Source: Bacillota bacterium (GTDB lineage: Bacteria; Bacillota; Clostridia; Christensenellales; CAG-138). Taken from it: a DNA stretch of 38,232 nucleotides. Both the position numbers and the translations under genes were made by a program. A model generated the notes under the pieces. The model saw only the letters and a program-made list of their open reading frames with translations. It made no database searches and was not told the origin of the DNA. The DNA is taken from the NCBI GenBank assembly GCA_023399275.1, contig JAEWQH010000093.1, positions 1 through 38,232 on the forward strand. Direction: 5' to 3'. Each line of letters starts with the position of its first letter. Positions within the stretch are counted from its first letter, which is position 1. Positions 15,435 through 22,866 of the stretch are shown in pieces.

Positions 15435-16088
15435 ATGAAGGAACGCTTTCGGCTGCTGCGCGCAGGGCTGAGGAACACGCTCTTGTTTGCGGGGGATATC
15501 GTGCTGATCAACCTGCTGGTTCTCATCTGCGCGCTGCCGGTTGTTACAGTCGGCGCGGCTGTGGCTGCGGGCTATGCGGGGATCTTTCGCACGCTGCGGC
15601 ACAGGGAGACGGGGATGGTTTACCGCGCTTTTTTTGCGGATTTTCGCGCGGCGTTTCGGCAGGCGACGGCAGGCTGGCTGCTGCAGCTTGGCGTACTGCT
15701 CATCCTCGCTGGCGACCTGTGGTTTGCGCTCGTATACTCCGAACCGGACAATACGTTTTTTTTGATCTTTGCGCTTGTGCTCGGTGCGGGCGTGCTGCTC
15801 GGTTCCCTCTGGTTTTATCCGCTCGCTGCGCGTTTTCACAATACGCTGGGCGGGCAGATCAAAAACGCATTTTTGATGGCGTTTGCCCAGTTTCCGAGGA
15901 CGCTGCTTGCGCTGCTGATCTGGGTGGTCGCAATCGGGGTGCCGGTGCTGGTGTTCGACATATTCGCCTATTTCGGTTGGCTCTGGGTGCTCGGCGGGGT
16001 TTCGCTGCCGATGTATGCCACGGCGGCGATCTTTCGCAAGACGCTGCAGTTGGATCAGGAAGAAGAAGCGCATGGCGCAGAGGACTAG
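15435..16088 (+). CDS. YesL-like (DUF624) membrane protein
   Basis: 217 residues from ATG 15435 after GAAGGAGG. Four to five hydrophobic helices: about 20-46 (IVLINLLVLICALPVVTVG), 80-98, 104-125, 155-175 and 180-198. The YesL/DUF624 pattern is seen in the first helix, the GYAGIFRTLRHRETG turn and YPLAARFHNT. YesL genes lie with CUT1 sugar transporters in many Firmicutes; their function is not established. Here the gene follows the transporter after a terminator, so expression is probably lower than that of the permeases. Confidence 0.85.
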   Translation: MKERFRLLRAGLRNTLLFAGDIVLINLLVLICALPVVTVGAAVAAGYAGIFRTLRHRETGMVYRAFFADFRAAFRQATAGWLLQLGVLLILAGDLWFALVYSEPDNTFFLIFALVLGAGVLLGSLWFYPLAARFHNTLGGQIKNAFLMAFAQFPRTLLALLIWVVAIGVPVLVFDIFAYFGWLWVLGGVSLPMYATAAIFRKTLQLDQEEEAHGAED

Positions 16089-16371
16089 CGTGTGTTTCTA
16101 AAAAGCACAGCGGCATCAGATTCGATGGTTTTTCACCGCTTTTTTGTTAGGGAGCCCTGAAACAGCGCCGCTATTGCCGCGGCTTTTATTTCCCGGATCG
16201 GCAAAAACACACTTGGCTTGCATTCGCCGCATTCCAGAGTCACACGCGGGTTCAAACGGAAAACATGCAAAAAAACCATGGGGGCGCTGGAAATCCGGCG
16301 CCCCATGGACTTTTTTATGGCAATGCAGTTGCCCGTATCGCAGTCGATTTGTTTTTTGCGGGATACGCGGT
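16089..16371. other. Intergenic region between converging yesL-like and mtnA-like genes
   Basis: Contains AGCGG...CCGCT followed by T6 (about 16101-16146), a weak yesL terminator, and the strong hairpin listed separately. I see no supportable gene. An 80-codon minus-strand frame (16375-16133) overlaps the mtnA stop but runs straight through the terminator. Confidence 0.5.
16269..16316. terminator. Bidirectional intrinsic terminator
   Basis: CCATGGGG-GCGC and GCG-CCCCATGG (16276-16308) form a long stem, with A7 on the left (a T run for the minus strand) and T6 on the right. It serves the converging yesL-like and mtnA-like genes. Confidence 0.88.
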
Positions 16372-17409
16372 TCACTCCGCCGGGCGGTAATCTCCCAGCT
16401 CGGTGGGGTTTAGCACGCCGATATCCGTAGCCACGCCGGTGACCAGCTCTGGCGGCGTGATGTCAAACGCGGGGTAGAAGCCTTTGACGCCGTCCTTACA
16501 GGTACGCACGCCCATCGCATGACGCACCTCGTCGCCATTTCGCTCCTCGATGTGGACGGAGGAGACATCCGGATGTGTCCGGTCCGGAAACCCCGCGACG
16601 TAGTAAGGCACGCCGTAGTGATTGGCGCAGAGCGCGATTTGAAAGGTACCGACCTTGTTGACCACGTGCCCGTCGAGGGTGATCACGTCCGCGGAGGTGG
16701 TAAAGAGATCCACGTGCTTATGACCAAGCACGTAGCCCGGCATGTTGTCCGTAATCAGCGTTACGTCAAACCCCATGTCGCAGATGACGCTTGCGGTCAG
16801 GCGCGCGCCTTGCAGGTATGGACGGGTTTCGGGCGTGAAAAACTTTGCGTCGTCCCCGCGCTCACGCAGCGCGCGCAGCAGCATGCCGACGTCCGCGTCG
16901 CCGTAGCACTGCGTCATGATCGTCGGATCCTTCGGGATTTTTTCAAGGAAGAAGCGCGCCTCGCGATCGATGCGCTCATAGCGGCGGGAGAACTTTTCCA
17001 GCGCGCCCGCTATGACGGCGTCGCAGGCGTCCATGCCTGCGTCGATGGCGGCAAACGCGTCCCGCTCGCAGTCGTCCGTCCAGGTGCGCATCTTGCGCGC
17101 GGTGGTTGGGCGCGCGTTGGCGATCCTGTCCGCGGCGGCCTTGAGATACGCCTTTTGTTCGGCGGCGCTTTTGCCGCGGCACTCGTACGCGGCAAGCGCC
17201 ATGCCCATCGCCGCGGCGTGGAACGGTCCGTAGCTTTGGGTGACCATGCCGGTGATGGCCTCCGCCACCTCTTGATGTGTGCGGCAGACGACAAACTCCT
17301 CCCGCGCGGGATAGACCCGGCGGTCGAGGATGCGTACGGCCCCATCTTCATACCAGGCGATGTTCTCAAATCGGAACAGAAAAGCGAGGTCGTGGTCGGC
17401 TCTTACCAT
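16372..17409 (-). CDS. mtnA: MtnA-like isomerase (S-methyl-5-thioribose-1-phosphate / 5-deoxyribose-1-phosphate type)
   Basis: 345 residues from ATG 17409, after AAGGAG. The frame is open far beyond, but that part is antisense to the next gene. aIF2B/MtnA-fold motifs: ARPTTA (99-104), the catalytic Cys168 in MTQCYGDAD, catalytic Asp221 in ITDNMPGYV, DGHVVNKVGTFQIAL (246-260) and YYVAGFPDRT. MtnA converts methylthioribose-1-phosphate to methylthioribulose-1-phosphate in methionine salvage; close relatives act on 5-deoxyribose-1-phosphate in the DHAP shunt. It is divergent from an MTA-phosphorylase-like gene, which would supply its substrate. No mtnB, mtnW or aldolase gene follows, so the pathway end is not visible here. 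Confidence 0.85.
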   Translation of the reverse strand: MVRADHDLAFLFRFENIAWYEDGAVRILDRRVYPAREEFVVCRTHQEVAEAITGMVTQSYGPFHAAAMGMALAAYECRGKSAAEQKAYLKAAADRIANARPTTARKMRTWTDDCERDAFAAIDAGMDACDAVIAGALEKFSRRYERIDREARFFLEKIPKDPTIMTQCYGDADVGMLLRALRERGDDAKFFTPETRPYLQGARLTASVICDMGFDVTLITDNMPGYVLGHKHVDLFTTSADVITLDGHVVNKVGTFQIALCANHYGVPYYVAGFPDRTHPDVSSVHIEERNGDEVRHAMGVRTCKDGVKGFYPAFDITPPELVTGVATDIGVLNPTELGDYRPAE

Positions 17410-17529
17410 GTCTGCGCTCCTTGCTTGTGTTGCATTTTTTGATGCATGCGGCGAAAAGCATGCGGAATCTCCTTTCAGTATACACTTTTTGCCGGGGCTA
17501 TGGTATAGTCTAGCGGAGGTGATATGGTT

Positions 17530-18258
17530 ATGAAGTACGCGATCATCGGCGGCACGAATATGGAATCGCTGCCCATTCCCTACTGCGAGGAAGTGGTCGG
17601 AACGCCGTATGGCGACGTCGTCATCTTCCGCGGAACGCTCGATTGCGGGCAGGAGGTTATCTTTCGTTATCGACACGGCGTGCTCTTTCGCCACGATGCG
17701 TCGGATACCAACTACCGCGCGAACATCTACGCCATGCATATGCTGGGCGTAACGCACATCATCGGCCTTTCGTCCGTCGGCGCCTGCGACTATGGGTTCA
17801 AGGTCGGCACCGTGTGCCTGATCAACGACTTTATCGATATGACGAAAAAGCGTCCGCTCTCCTTCGACCAGGAGCACCGCCTTGCGCTGCACACCGGTAT
17901 GGAGGACGTATTCAACCCGGAGTTGAACGACGAACTGGAGCACCTCATCCTCGAAAAAAAGCTGCCCTATTCCGGCCGCGCCATCTATTGCTGCACGGAG
18001 GGCCCGCGCTTTGAGACCGCGTCGGAGGTGCGGATGTTTCGCATGTTTGGCGCACAGATCATCGGCCAGACGCTGGTGCCCGAGGCGCCGCTCGCGCGCG
18101 ACCTCGGCATCAACTACGCAGCGATCGGCGTGATCTCCAACTATGCGACGGGCATGATGTCCTACGTCACGGACGATGGCATCGGTTCCGTCATGCGGCA
18201 GATGCGCGACAGCGTATTCAACCTCTGCTTTGAGCTGATTCAGAATAAGATCTGCTAA
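17530..18258 (+). CDS. mtnP: 5'-methylthioadenosine phosphorylase-like (MTAP/PNP family)
   Basis: 242 residues from ATG 17530. GGAGG lies 10 bases upstream, whereas ATG 17524 would be only 4 bases away, so the second ATG is preferred. Family motifs: AIIGGTNM (phosphate loop), VVGTPYGDV, RHGVLFRHDASDTNYRANI, the SSVGACDYG segment, FIDMTKKRP and EGPRFETASE with the base/ribose-binding region. The enzyme cleaves methylthioadenosine (or 5'-deoxyadenosine/inosine analogues) with phosphate, giving the sugar-1-phosphate for the neighbouring isomerase. The divergent arrangement with a shared 120-base spacer suggests co-regulation. Exact nucleoside specificity cannot be read from the sequence. Confidence 0.85.
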   Translation: MKYAIIGGTNMESLPIPYCEEVVGTPYGDVVIFRGTLDCGQEVIFRYRHGVLFRHDASDTNYRANIYAMHMLGVTHIIGLSSVGACDYGFKVGTVCLINDFIDMTKKRPLSFDQEHRLALHTGMEDVFNPELNDELEHLILEKKLPYSGRAIYCCTEGPRFETASEVRMFRMFGAQIIGQTLVPEAPLARDLGINYAAIGVISNYATGMMSYVTDDGIGSVMRQMRDSVFNLCFELIQNKIC

Positions 18259-18316
18259 AAGAGCCTGCGTATGTTCGGCCGCCGGCAGCGGGTGTCGTCC
18301 CTGCCGGCGGCTTTGT

Positions 18317-18973
18317 CTACCCGTTTGTAAACAGCGGCGGCTCCACAATCAGGCCGGGATTCCCATCTTTTTTCGCCTCGAGCAGTACGCGCAGCGCCCG
18401 CGTGTCCGCCCCGGTGTGGACGAACCGTAGCCGTTTGGGCGTAAGCCGCGCACGATCGAGCGCGAAAAAGAGCGCCGAGAGCGCATCCGCCGGATAGATC
18501 AAAAATAGCTTACCGCCATTTTTGAGCAGCGCAAACGCCGCGGAGAGAAACACGGCGAGCGTATCGCCCGCGTCGTGCCGTGCGATGCTGCGGGCGGGGT
18601 TCCCGCTGCGCTCCCCGTCCCGGAAGTATGGCGGGTTCATCACGGCGGCGGTAAACGACCCGCGGCCGAGCAGATCCGGCGCTTGCGCCGCGTCCGCGCA
18701 GAGGAAGCGGATCGGCTGGCGGTTGTAGGCTGCGCTTTTTTGCGCAAGCTCCACAAGCCGCGCCTGGCGTTCCACACCCGTAAAGCGCGCCCCGGTGTTA
18801 TCTGCGCCGAGCACGCAGACCACGCCGCTGCCGGAGCCGAGCTCCACGACCGTGTCCTTCGGCCCGAGCCGCAAAAACGCACAAAGCCAGAGCGCGTCGG
18901 CATTGAAGCGCTCGTAATCCGTGTCCTGATAGAGCATCAGGCCGTTGTGCTGCAGGTCGTCCAGCCGTTCCAT
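18317..18973 (-). CDS. tRNA1(Val) A37 N6-methyltransferase-like (TrmN6/YfiC)
   Basis: 218 residues from ATG 18973. The frame is open to 19039, but homologues typically begin with an ERLDDL motif like the MERLDDLQHNG seen here, and neither start has a clear ribosome-binding site. Class I SAM-methyltransferase motifs: VVELGSGSGVV (motif I), ADAAQAPDLL, and the N6-adenine signature MNPPYF. The preceding basic leader (if translated) would read MANGKKKYRRTR. It stands on the minus strand, diverging from the sigma-like gene. TrmN6 is best known from gamma-proteobacteria; in Firmicutes the equivalent YabB group is common but less studied. Confidence 0.82.
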   Translation of the reverse strand: MERLDDLQHNGLMLYQDTDYERFNADALWLCAFLRLGPKDTVVELGSGSGVVCVLGADNTGARFTGVERQARLVELAQKSAAYNRQPIRFLCADAAQAPDLLGRGSFTAAVMNPPYFRDGERSGNPARSIARHDAGDTLAVFLSAAFALLKNGGKLFLIYPADALSALFFALDRARLTPKRLRFVHTGADTRALRVLLEAKKDGNPGLIVEPPLFTNG

Positions 18974-19106
18974 CAGGCAAAAGTATACCATATGTCCCGG
19001 TGATCGGGTGCGGCGGTATTTCTTTTTTCCGTTTGCCATGTTAAAATGATAATTGTTTTAAGCGCGGACGGCGACACTTGGTATCTTTTGCGAAGGGAAA
19101 TGCCGC

Positions 19107-19760
19107 ATGATCACAAACGACCTGCAAAACCGCATTCACTTTGGCGACCGGGAAGCATTCCTTGCCGTTTACAAAGAGTACGGCCGCGGCGTCTACGCCG
19201 CAGCGCGTAAGGCGCTCCCTTCCGACTCCCTTGCCCAGGCTGCGGTGAAGCAGACGTTTTTGACGCTTCACGAGGAGATCCTCTCCGGAACGGAGGATTT
19301 CGATATCCCCGTGCGCATCCGCGAGCTGGCCGAGCGGGAGATTCACCTGATGCGGACGCTGGACCGGGCGCAAGGCGCCGCTGCGGCTGCGCAGGGCGAT
19401 CCGGAAGACGCACCGGCGGATGCCGGGGAGCTCTCCGCGCGCGGCGCGTTTGCCGAGGATGAGGCCGTCTTGCCCCAGTTGCCGCAGTTGGAGCGGGAGC
19501 GAGCGCGCAACAAGCGGCACAAGACGAAGGCGCAACCGGTAGTCAAACAGAGCGTGGAGCAGCCGCCCTCCGCCCCGGAAGCGTATGCGCAGAAAAAGAA
19601 ATCCGACATATTTTGGAAGATATTGCTCGTGCTGATCGACATCTTCCTGATCTGGATCTTTGCGGGCATCCTGATGGCGCTCGGCTACCTGCCCGCGGTC
19701 GATCTGGGCTACACCTGGGTGCATCGTATCTTTTCCGCCATTACGGTGCGCTTCTCGTAA
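19107..19760 (+). CDS. Membrane-anchored protein with sigma-70 region-2-like N-terminus
   Basis: 217 residues; ATG 19107 follows AAGGGA. Residues 7-60 resemble region 2 of ECF sigma factors: GDREAFLAVYKEYGRGVYAAA, then LAQAAVKQTFLTLHEEI, the helix that in sigma factors binds the -10 element and core. No region 4 (DNA-binding HTH) follows. Instead there is a Glu/Ala/Arg-rich linker (90-165) and one membrane helix (about 168-191, WKILLVLIDIFLIWIFAGIL) with a short C-terminal segment. A transcription role is not established; it may have lost DNA binding and act as an anchored decoy or scaffold. It precedes the dnaD-like gene by 40 bases. Confidence 0.6.
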   Translation: MITNDLQNRIHFGDREAFLAVYKEYGRGVYAAARKALPSDSLAQAAVKQTFLTLHEEILSGTEDFDIPVRIRELAEREIHLMRTLDRAQGAAAAAQGDPEDAPADAGELSARGAFAEDEAVLPQLPQLERERARNKRHKTKAQPVVKQSVEQPPSAPEAYAQKKKSDIFWKILLVLIDIFLIWIFAGILMALGYLPAVDLGYTWVHRIFSAITVRFS

Positions 19761-19800
19761 GCAAAAAGGCGCGTTTGGCGCCGGAAAGACCACGACCCAA

Positions 19801-20988
19801 ATGATCATACGCTTTTCCCTCGACACGGCGCGGCGTAACTTCACGCCTGTGGACAACCGCTTTATACTGGATTATCTGCCGCACGCAAGCGAGCTTTGCG
19901 TGCGTGTGTATCTCTACGGCCTGATGCTCTGCTATGCGGGCGCCGGCGCTGAGACCGCGCTTGACGACGCGTTGGGGCTTTCCGACGCGGCGGTGACGGA
20001 GGCCTACGTCTACTGGCAGCAGCAGGGGCTGGTGCGCATTCGCAGCGAGGCGCCGCTGGTCGTGGAGTATCTCGACATCGAACCTTCCGAGGCGGGCGGA
20101 GTTGTGCCGGGGAAGTATGCAAAGCTCGTCTCCGCGCTCGCCTCGCTGATCGCCCCGCGGCAGTTTGACTTTCGCGAACTCAAGCATGTCTACGACTGGA
20201 TCGAGGTCTATGGGCTGGATGAGGGAGCCGTGCTAGAGCTCGTCTCCCACTGTATGGATCAAAAAGGGCGGCGTGTATCGGTGAACTATATCGATGCGGT
20301 CGCACGCTCGTGGTCCGAAGCGGGGGTCTGGACGCGCGACGCCGCGCGCGTACACCTTGCCAAGTATGAGCTCAAGCAGCATGGCGCGAGCGAGATTCTG
20401 CGCCAGTGGAACAAGCGGCGCAAGCCGACCAAGGCCGAGACCGCATTTTACGACAAGTGGGTGAGCGAATGGGGGTTTGCGCCGGAGGCGATTCTGGCGG
20501 CGCTGCCCAAGCTCGCCGTCAGCGGTACGCCGAACTTTGTCTATCTCGACGAGCTGCTCGACGCACTGCGCCAGGAGGGGCAGACGAGCCGGCCCGAGAT
20601 CGAAAAAGCGGATGCAAAGACCGCCGAGGAGCAGGCGTTTGCGCGACTCGTCTTCGAGCGCGCGGGAAAACTGGAGCCGGCCACGCGTACGCAGCGCGCG
20701 CAGATAGGCATGTATCTCAAGGACTATGGCATGCCGCGCGAGCTGCTGCTCTTTGGTGCGGAGCAGTGCCGCGGGGCGAATGAGCCCTTCGGCATGATGA
20801 AAAAGCTCTGGAACGACTGGCACGATGCGGGCGTTGCAACGATCGAAGCTGCGCGCGCGCGGATGGAGTCGCGCGTACAGAGCGCAGCAGCGAAGCCGCA
20901 AAGGCCAAAGACACCGCAGCACAACCTGACGGACGAACAGCTCGAGCATCTGCTGGTCGATCTGGATCAGGACATTGAGCAGGATTGA
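19801..20988 (+). CDS. DnaD/DnaB-type replication initiation protein
   Basis: 395 residues. The N-terminal 110 residues look like the DnaD winged-helix oligomerisation domain (RVYLYGLMLCYAG, then an HTH-like TALDDALGLSDAAVTEAYVYWQQQGLV). Two DnaB_2/DDBH2-like domains follow: about 130-200, ending YIDAVARSWSEAGV, and about 275-345, ending GMMKKLWNDWHDAG, both with the aromatic-x3-I/V-x3-Trp pattern that binds single-stranded DNA. In Firmicutes DnaD and DnaB remodel the origin and help load helicase. The helicase-loader-like gene begins 28 bases downstream, matching the common dnaD/dnaB-dnaI pairing. Confidence 0.85.
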   Translation: MIIRFSLDTARRNFTPVDNRFILDYLPHASELCVRVYLYGLMLCYAGAGAETALDDALGLSDAAVTEAYVYWQQQGLVRIRSEAPLVVEYLDIEPSEAGGVVPGKYAKLVSALASLIAPRQFDFRELKHVYDWIEVYGLDEGAVLELVSHCMDQKGRRVSVNYIDAVARSWSEAGVWTRDAARVHLAKYELKQHGASEILRQWNKRRKPTKAETAFYDKWVSEWGFAPEAILAALPKLAVSGTPNFVYLDELLDALRQEGQTSRPEIEKADAKTAEEQAFARLVFERAGKLEPATRTQRAQIGMYLKDYGMPRELLLFGAEQCRGANEPFGMMKKLWNDWHDAGVATIEAARARMESRVQSAAAKPQRPKTPQHNLTDEQLEHLLVDLDQDIEQD

Positions 20989-21015
20989 GCATTTTTCCGC
21001 TGGAGTAAAACGCGC

Positions 21016-21927
21016 ATGATCAACGACCGTCTGGACAACCTATACGCACGCATCCGTGCGGAGGAGCGCATGGCGCGGGAGGAACGCCTCCGCGACGCGT
21101 ATGCGCGCGCGCCGCGCCTTCGGGCGCTGGACGAGGCGCGCGCACGGCTGTTTGTCGATCTGGGCCGACGAACGATCACGCCCGAGGCAAGCAAGGCCCG
21201 CCTTGCGGAGATATTTGACGAGGAGCGCGCGCTGCTTGCGTCCATCGGCATGCCGCAGGACGCGCTGGAGCTGCATGTGCGCTGCACACGCTGCAACGAC
21301 ACGGGCTATGTCGGCGCAAACAACAAGCCCTGCGCCTGCCGCCTGCTGCACCGAGAGGCCATGCGCGGCGCGGAAGGCGTGAACGGGCGGGAGACGTTTT
21401 CCAGTTTTTCCACAGAGATCTTTCCTTCACCCGAGCAAAAGAGGCGCAGCGTCAACGCGAAGCTGCGCTGCGAGCAGTTTGCCGCCGCGCTGCCCAGCCC
21501 CGAAAAGCCGAGCATCCTGCTTTTCGGCATGCCGGGGCTCGGCAAGTCGTTTCTCGGAAACGCGATTGCCTACGATGCGCTTTCGCGCGGGATCGACGCC
21601 GAGCGTGTGACGGCGTATGCGTTTATCCAAACCGTGTTGCAGGATATCCGCGAGCAGACGCAGCGCGCGGCGCGCTATCAGAACGTGCCGCTGCTGGTGC
21701 TGGACGATCTCGGCAGCGAGCCGGTGATTCCAAACGTCTCCTTTGAGTGGCTTTTTGCGGTGATCAACGAGCGCACGCTGGCGGGGCTGGCTACGGTCTG
21801 CAGCACAAACTTGACGCTTTCGCAACTGCAGACGCGCTATGACGACCGCTTTATGAGCCGTCTGTGCGACAAAAACACCACGCTGGTGCTCCACCTGACG
21901 GGTGAGAACCTGCGTACGGTTCGGTGA
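21016..21927 (+). CDS. DnaC/DnaI-like helicase-loader ATPase
   Basis: 303 residues. The N-terminal 75 residues are Arg/Glu-rich and helical. A zinc-ribbon-like motif has Cys90, Cys93, Cys106 and Cys108 (CTRCNDTG...CAC), as in DnaI N-terminal domains. The AAA+ core has GMPGLGKS (Walker A, 171-178), LLVLDDLG (Walker B, 226-233) and a sensor-1-like VCSTNLT. DnaC/DnaI proteins load the replicative helicase onto DNA. It follows the DnaD-like gene and its stop overlaps the next start as GTGA. Phage-type DnaC is the alternative, but the gene sits among housekeeping genes. Confidence 0.9.
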   Translation: MINDRLDNLYARIRAEERMAREERLRDAYARAPRLRALDEARARLFVDLGRRTITPEASKARLAEIFDEERALLASIGMPQDALELHVRCTRCNDTGYVGANNKPCACRLLHREAMRGAEGVNGRETFSSFSTEIFPSPEQKRRSVNAKLRCEQFAAALPSPEKPSILLFGMPGLGKSFLGNAIAYDALSRGIDAERVTAYAFIQTVLQDIREQTQRAARYQNVPLLVLDDLGSEPVIPNVSFEWLFAVINERTLAGLATVCSTNLTLSQLQTRYDDRFMSRLCDKNTTLVLHLTGENLRTVR

Positions 21928-21932
21928 CGCCT

Positions 21933-22763
21933 ATGCTGCTGCTTTGCGCCACCCCGATCGGCAACCTCGGCGACCTGACGGCGCGCGTACGCGAGGCGCT
22001 GGTCTGCTGCGACGCGGTCTACTGCGAGGATACGCGCAGGACGCTGACGCTGCTCAACCACATCGGCGTAAAGAAACCGCTGGTGAGCTGCTACCGCGAA
22101 AACGAGCGCCAGCGTGCGCGGGAGGTCGTGGAGCGGCTGCAAGCGGGCGAAACCATCGTCTACGTGTCCGACGCGGGCATGCCGGGCGTCTCCGATCCGG
22201 GCGAGGCGCTCATCTGCGCCTGCATCGAGCACGGACTGCCTTACAGCGTGCTGCCGGGGGCGTCCGCCGTGCTGACGGCCGTGGTGATGAGCGGGCTGCC
22301 CGCCATGCCGTTTACCTTCTTCGGTTTTTTCCCGCGCGAAAAAAAGGCGCAAAGGCCGCTGTTGGAACAGCTCAGGCGCCTTGGACATCTTGCGGTTTTT
22401 TACGAAAGCCCAAATCGCGTGCACGCGACGCTGACCGCGCTGCGGGATGCGCTGGGCGACCTGGATGCGGCGCTGCTGCGTGAGCTGACCAAGCTGCATG
22501 AAGAGTGCGTCCGCGGGACGCTGGGAACGCTTGCCGCGCGCTATGCCGAACGTGCGCCGCGCGGGGAATGCGTGCTCTGCGTGTTCTGCTGCTGCGAGGA
22601 GACGGGGGACGCGCCCAACCTCGATGCCCTGCTAGGCGCGCTGCTATCCTCCGGCGCATCCGTGCGGGATGCCGCCGCCGAAGCGGCGAAGACCTGCGGT
22701 GTGCCCAAGAAGGCGGCATATGCGCGCGCGCTCGAGCTTGCGCCGGCGTATAACAAAAAATAG
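21933..22763 (+). CDS. rsmI: 16S rRNA (cytidine1402-2'-O)-methyltransferase
   Basis: 276 residues from ATG 21933; GTG 21924, overlapping the previous stop, would add three residues and cannot be excluded. Tetrapyrrole-methylase fold motifs as in RsmI: CATPIGNLGDLT (5-16), CEDTRRTLTLL, VSDAGMPGVSDPG, VLPGASAVLTAV, FTFFGFFPREKK and YESPNRVH. RsmI modifies C1402 near the ribosomal P site together with RsmH. The C-terminal 60 residues contain a Cys-rich strand (CVLCVFCCCEE) and the HTH-like tail seen in RsmI. It ends the replication-gene operon, followed by a terminator. Confidence 0.94.
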   Translation: MLLLCATPIGNLGDLTARVREALVCCDAVYCEDTRRTLTLLNHIGVKKPLVSCYRENERQRAREVVERLQAGETIVYVSDAGMPGVSDPGEALICACIEHGLPYSVLPGASAVLTAVVMSGLPAMPFTFFGFFPREKKAQRPLLEQLRRLGHLAVFYESPNRVHATLTALRDALGDLDAALLRELTKLHEECVRGTLGTLAARYAERAPRGECVLCVFCCCEETGDAPNLDALLGALLSSGASVRDAAAEAAKTCGVPKKAAYARALELAPAYNKK

Positions 22764-22824
22764 CGGAGCGATCGCCCCGCCGGAACGGCAAAAAGAGGAC
22801 GGCCCAAACCATCAAAAAACAAAC

Positions 22825-22856
22825 AGGACAGGCAAGCGCGATGCTTCCTGTCCTTT
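22825..22856. terminator. Bidirectional intrinsic terminator
   Basis: AGGACAGG (22825-22832) pairs with CCTGTCCT (22847-22854) and an inner AGC/GCT. T4 follows on the plus strand, and on the minus strand GTTTGTTTTTT follows. It separates the converging rsmI and GH1 genes. Confidence 0.85.
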
Positions 22857-22866
22857 TGATGCGGCG

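Noticed and set aside
16133..16375. 80-codon minus-strand ORF overlapping the mtnA stop as GTGA, containing a stretch resembling ribosomal protein L33 (RVTLECGECK)
   Set aside because: It reads straight through a strong bidirectional terminator, and the L33-like match stops after ten residues with no second Cys pair. Chance similarity is more likely.
17410..18348. Extension of the mtnA-like frame far upstream of its ATG
   Set aside because: The extension is antisense to the MTA-phosphorylase-like gene. The isomerase fold begins at ATG 17409, which has a ribosome-binding site.
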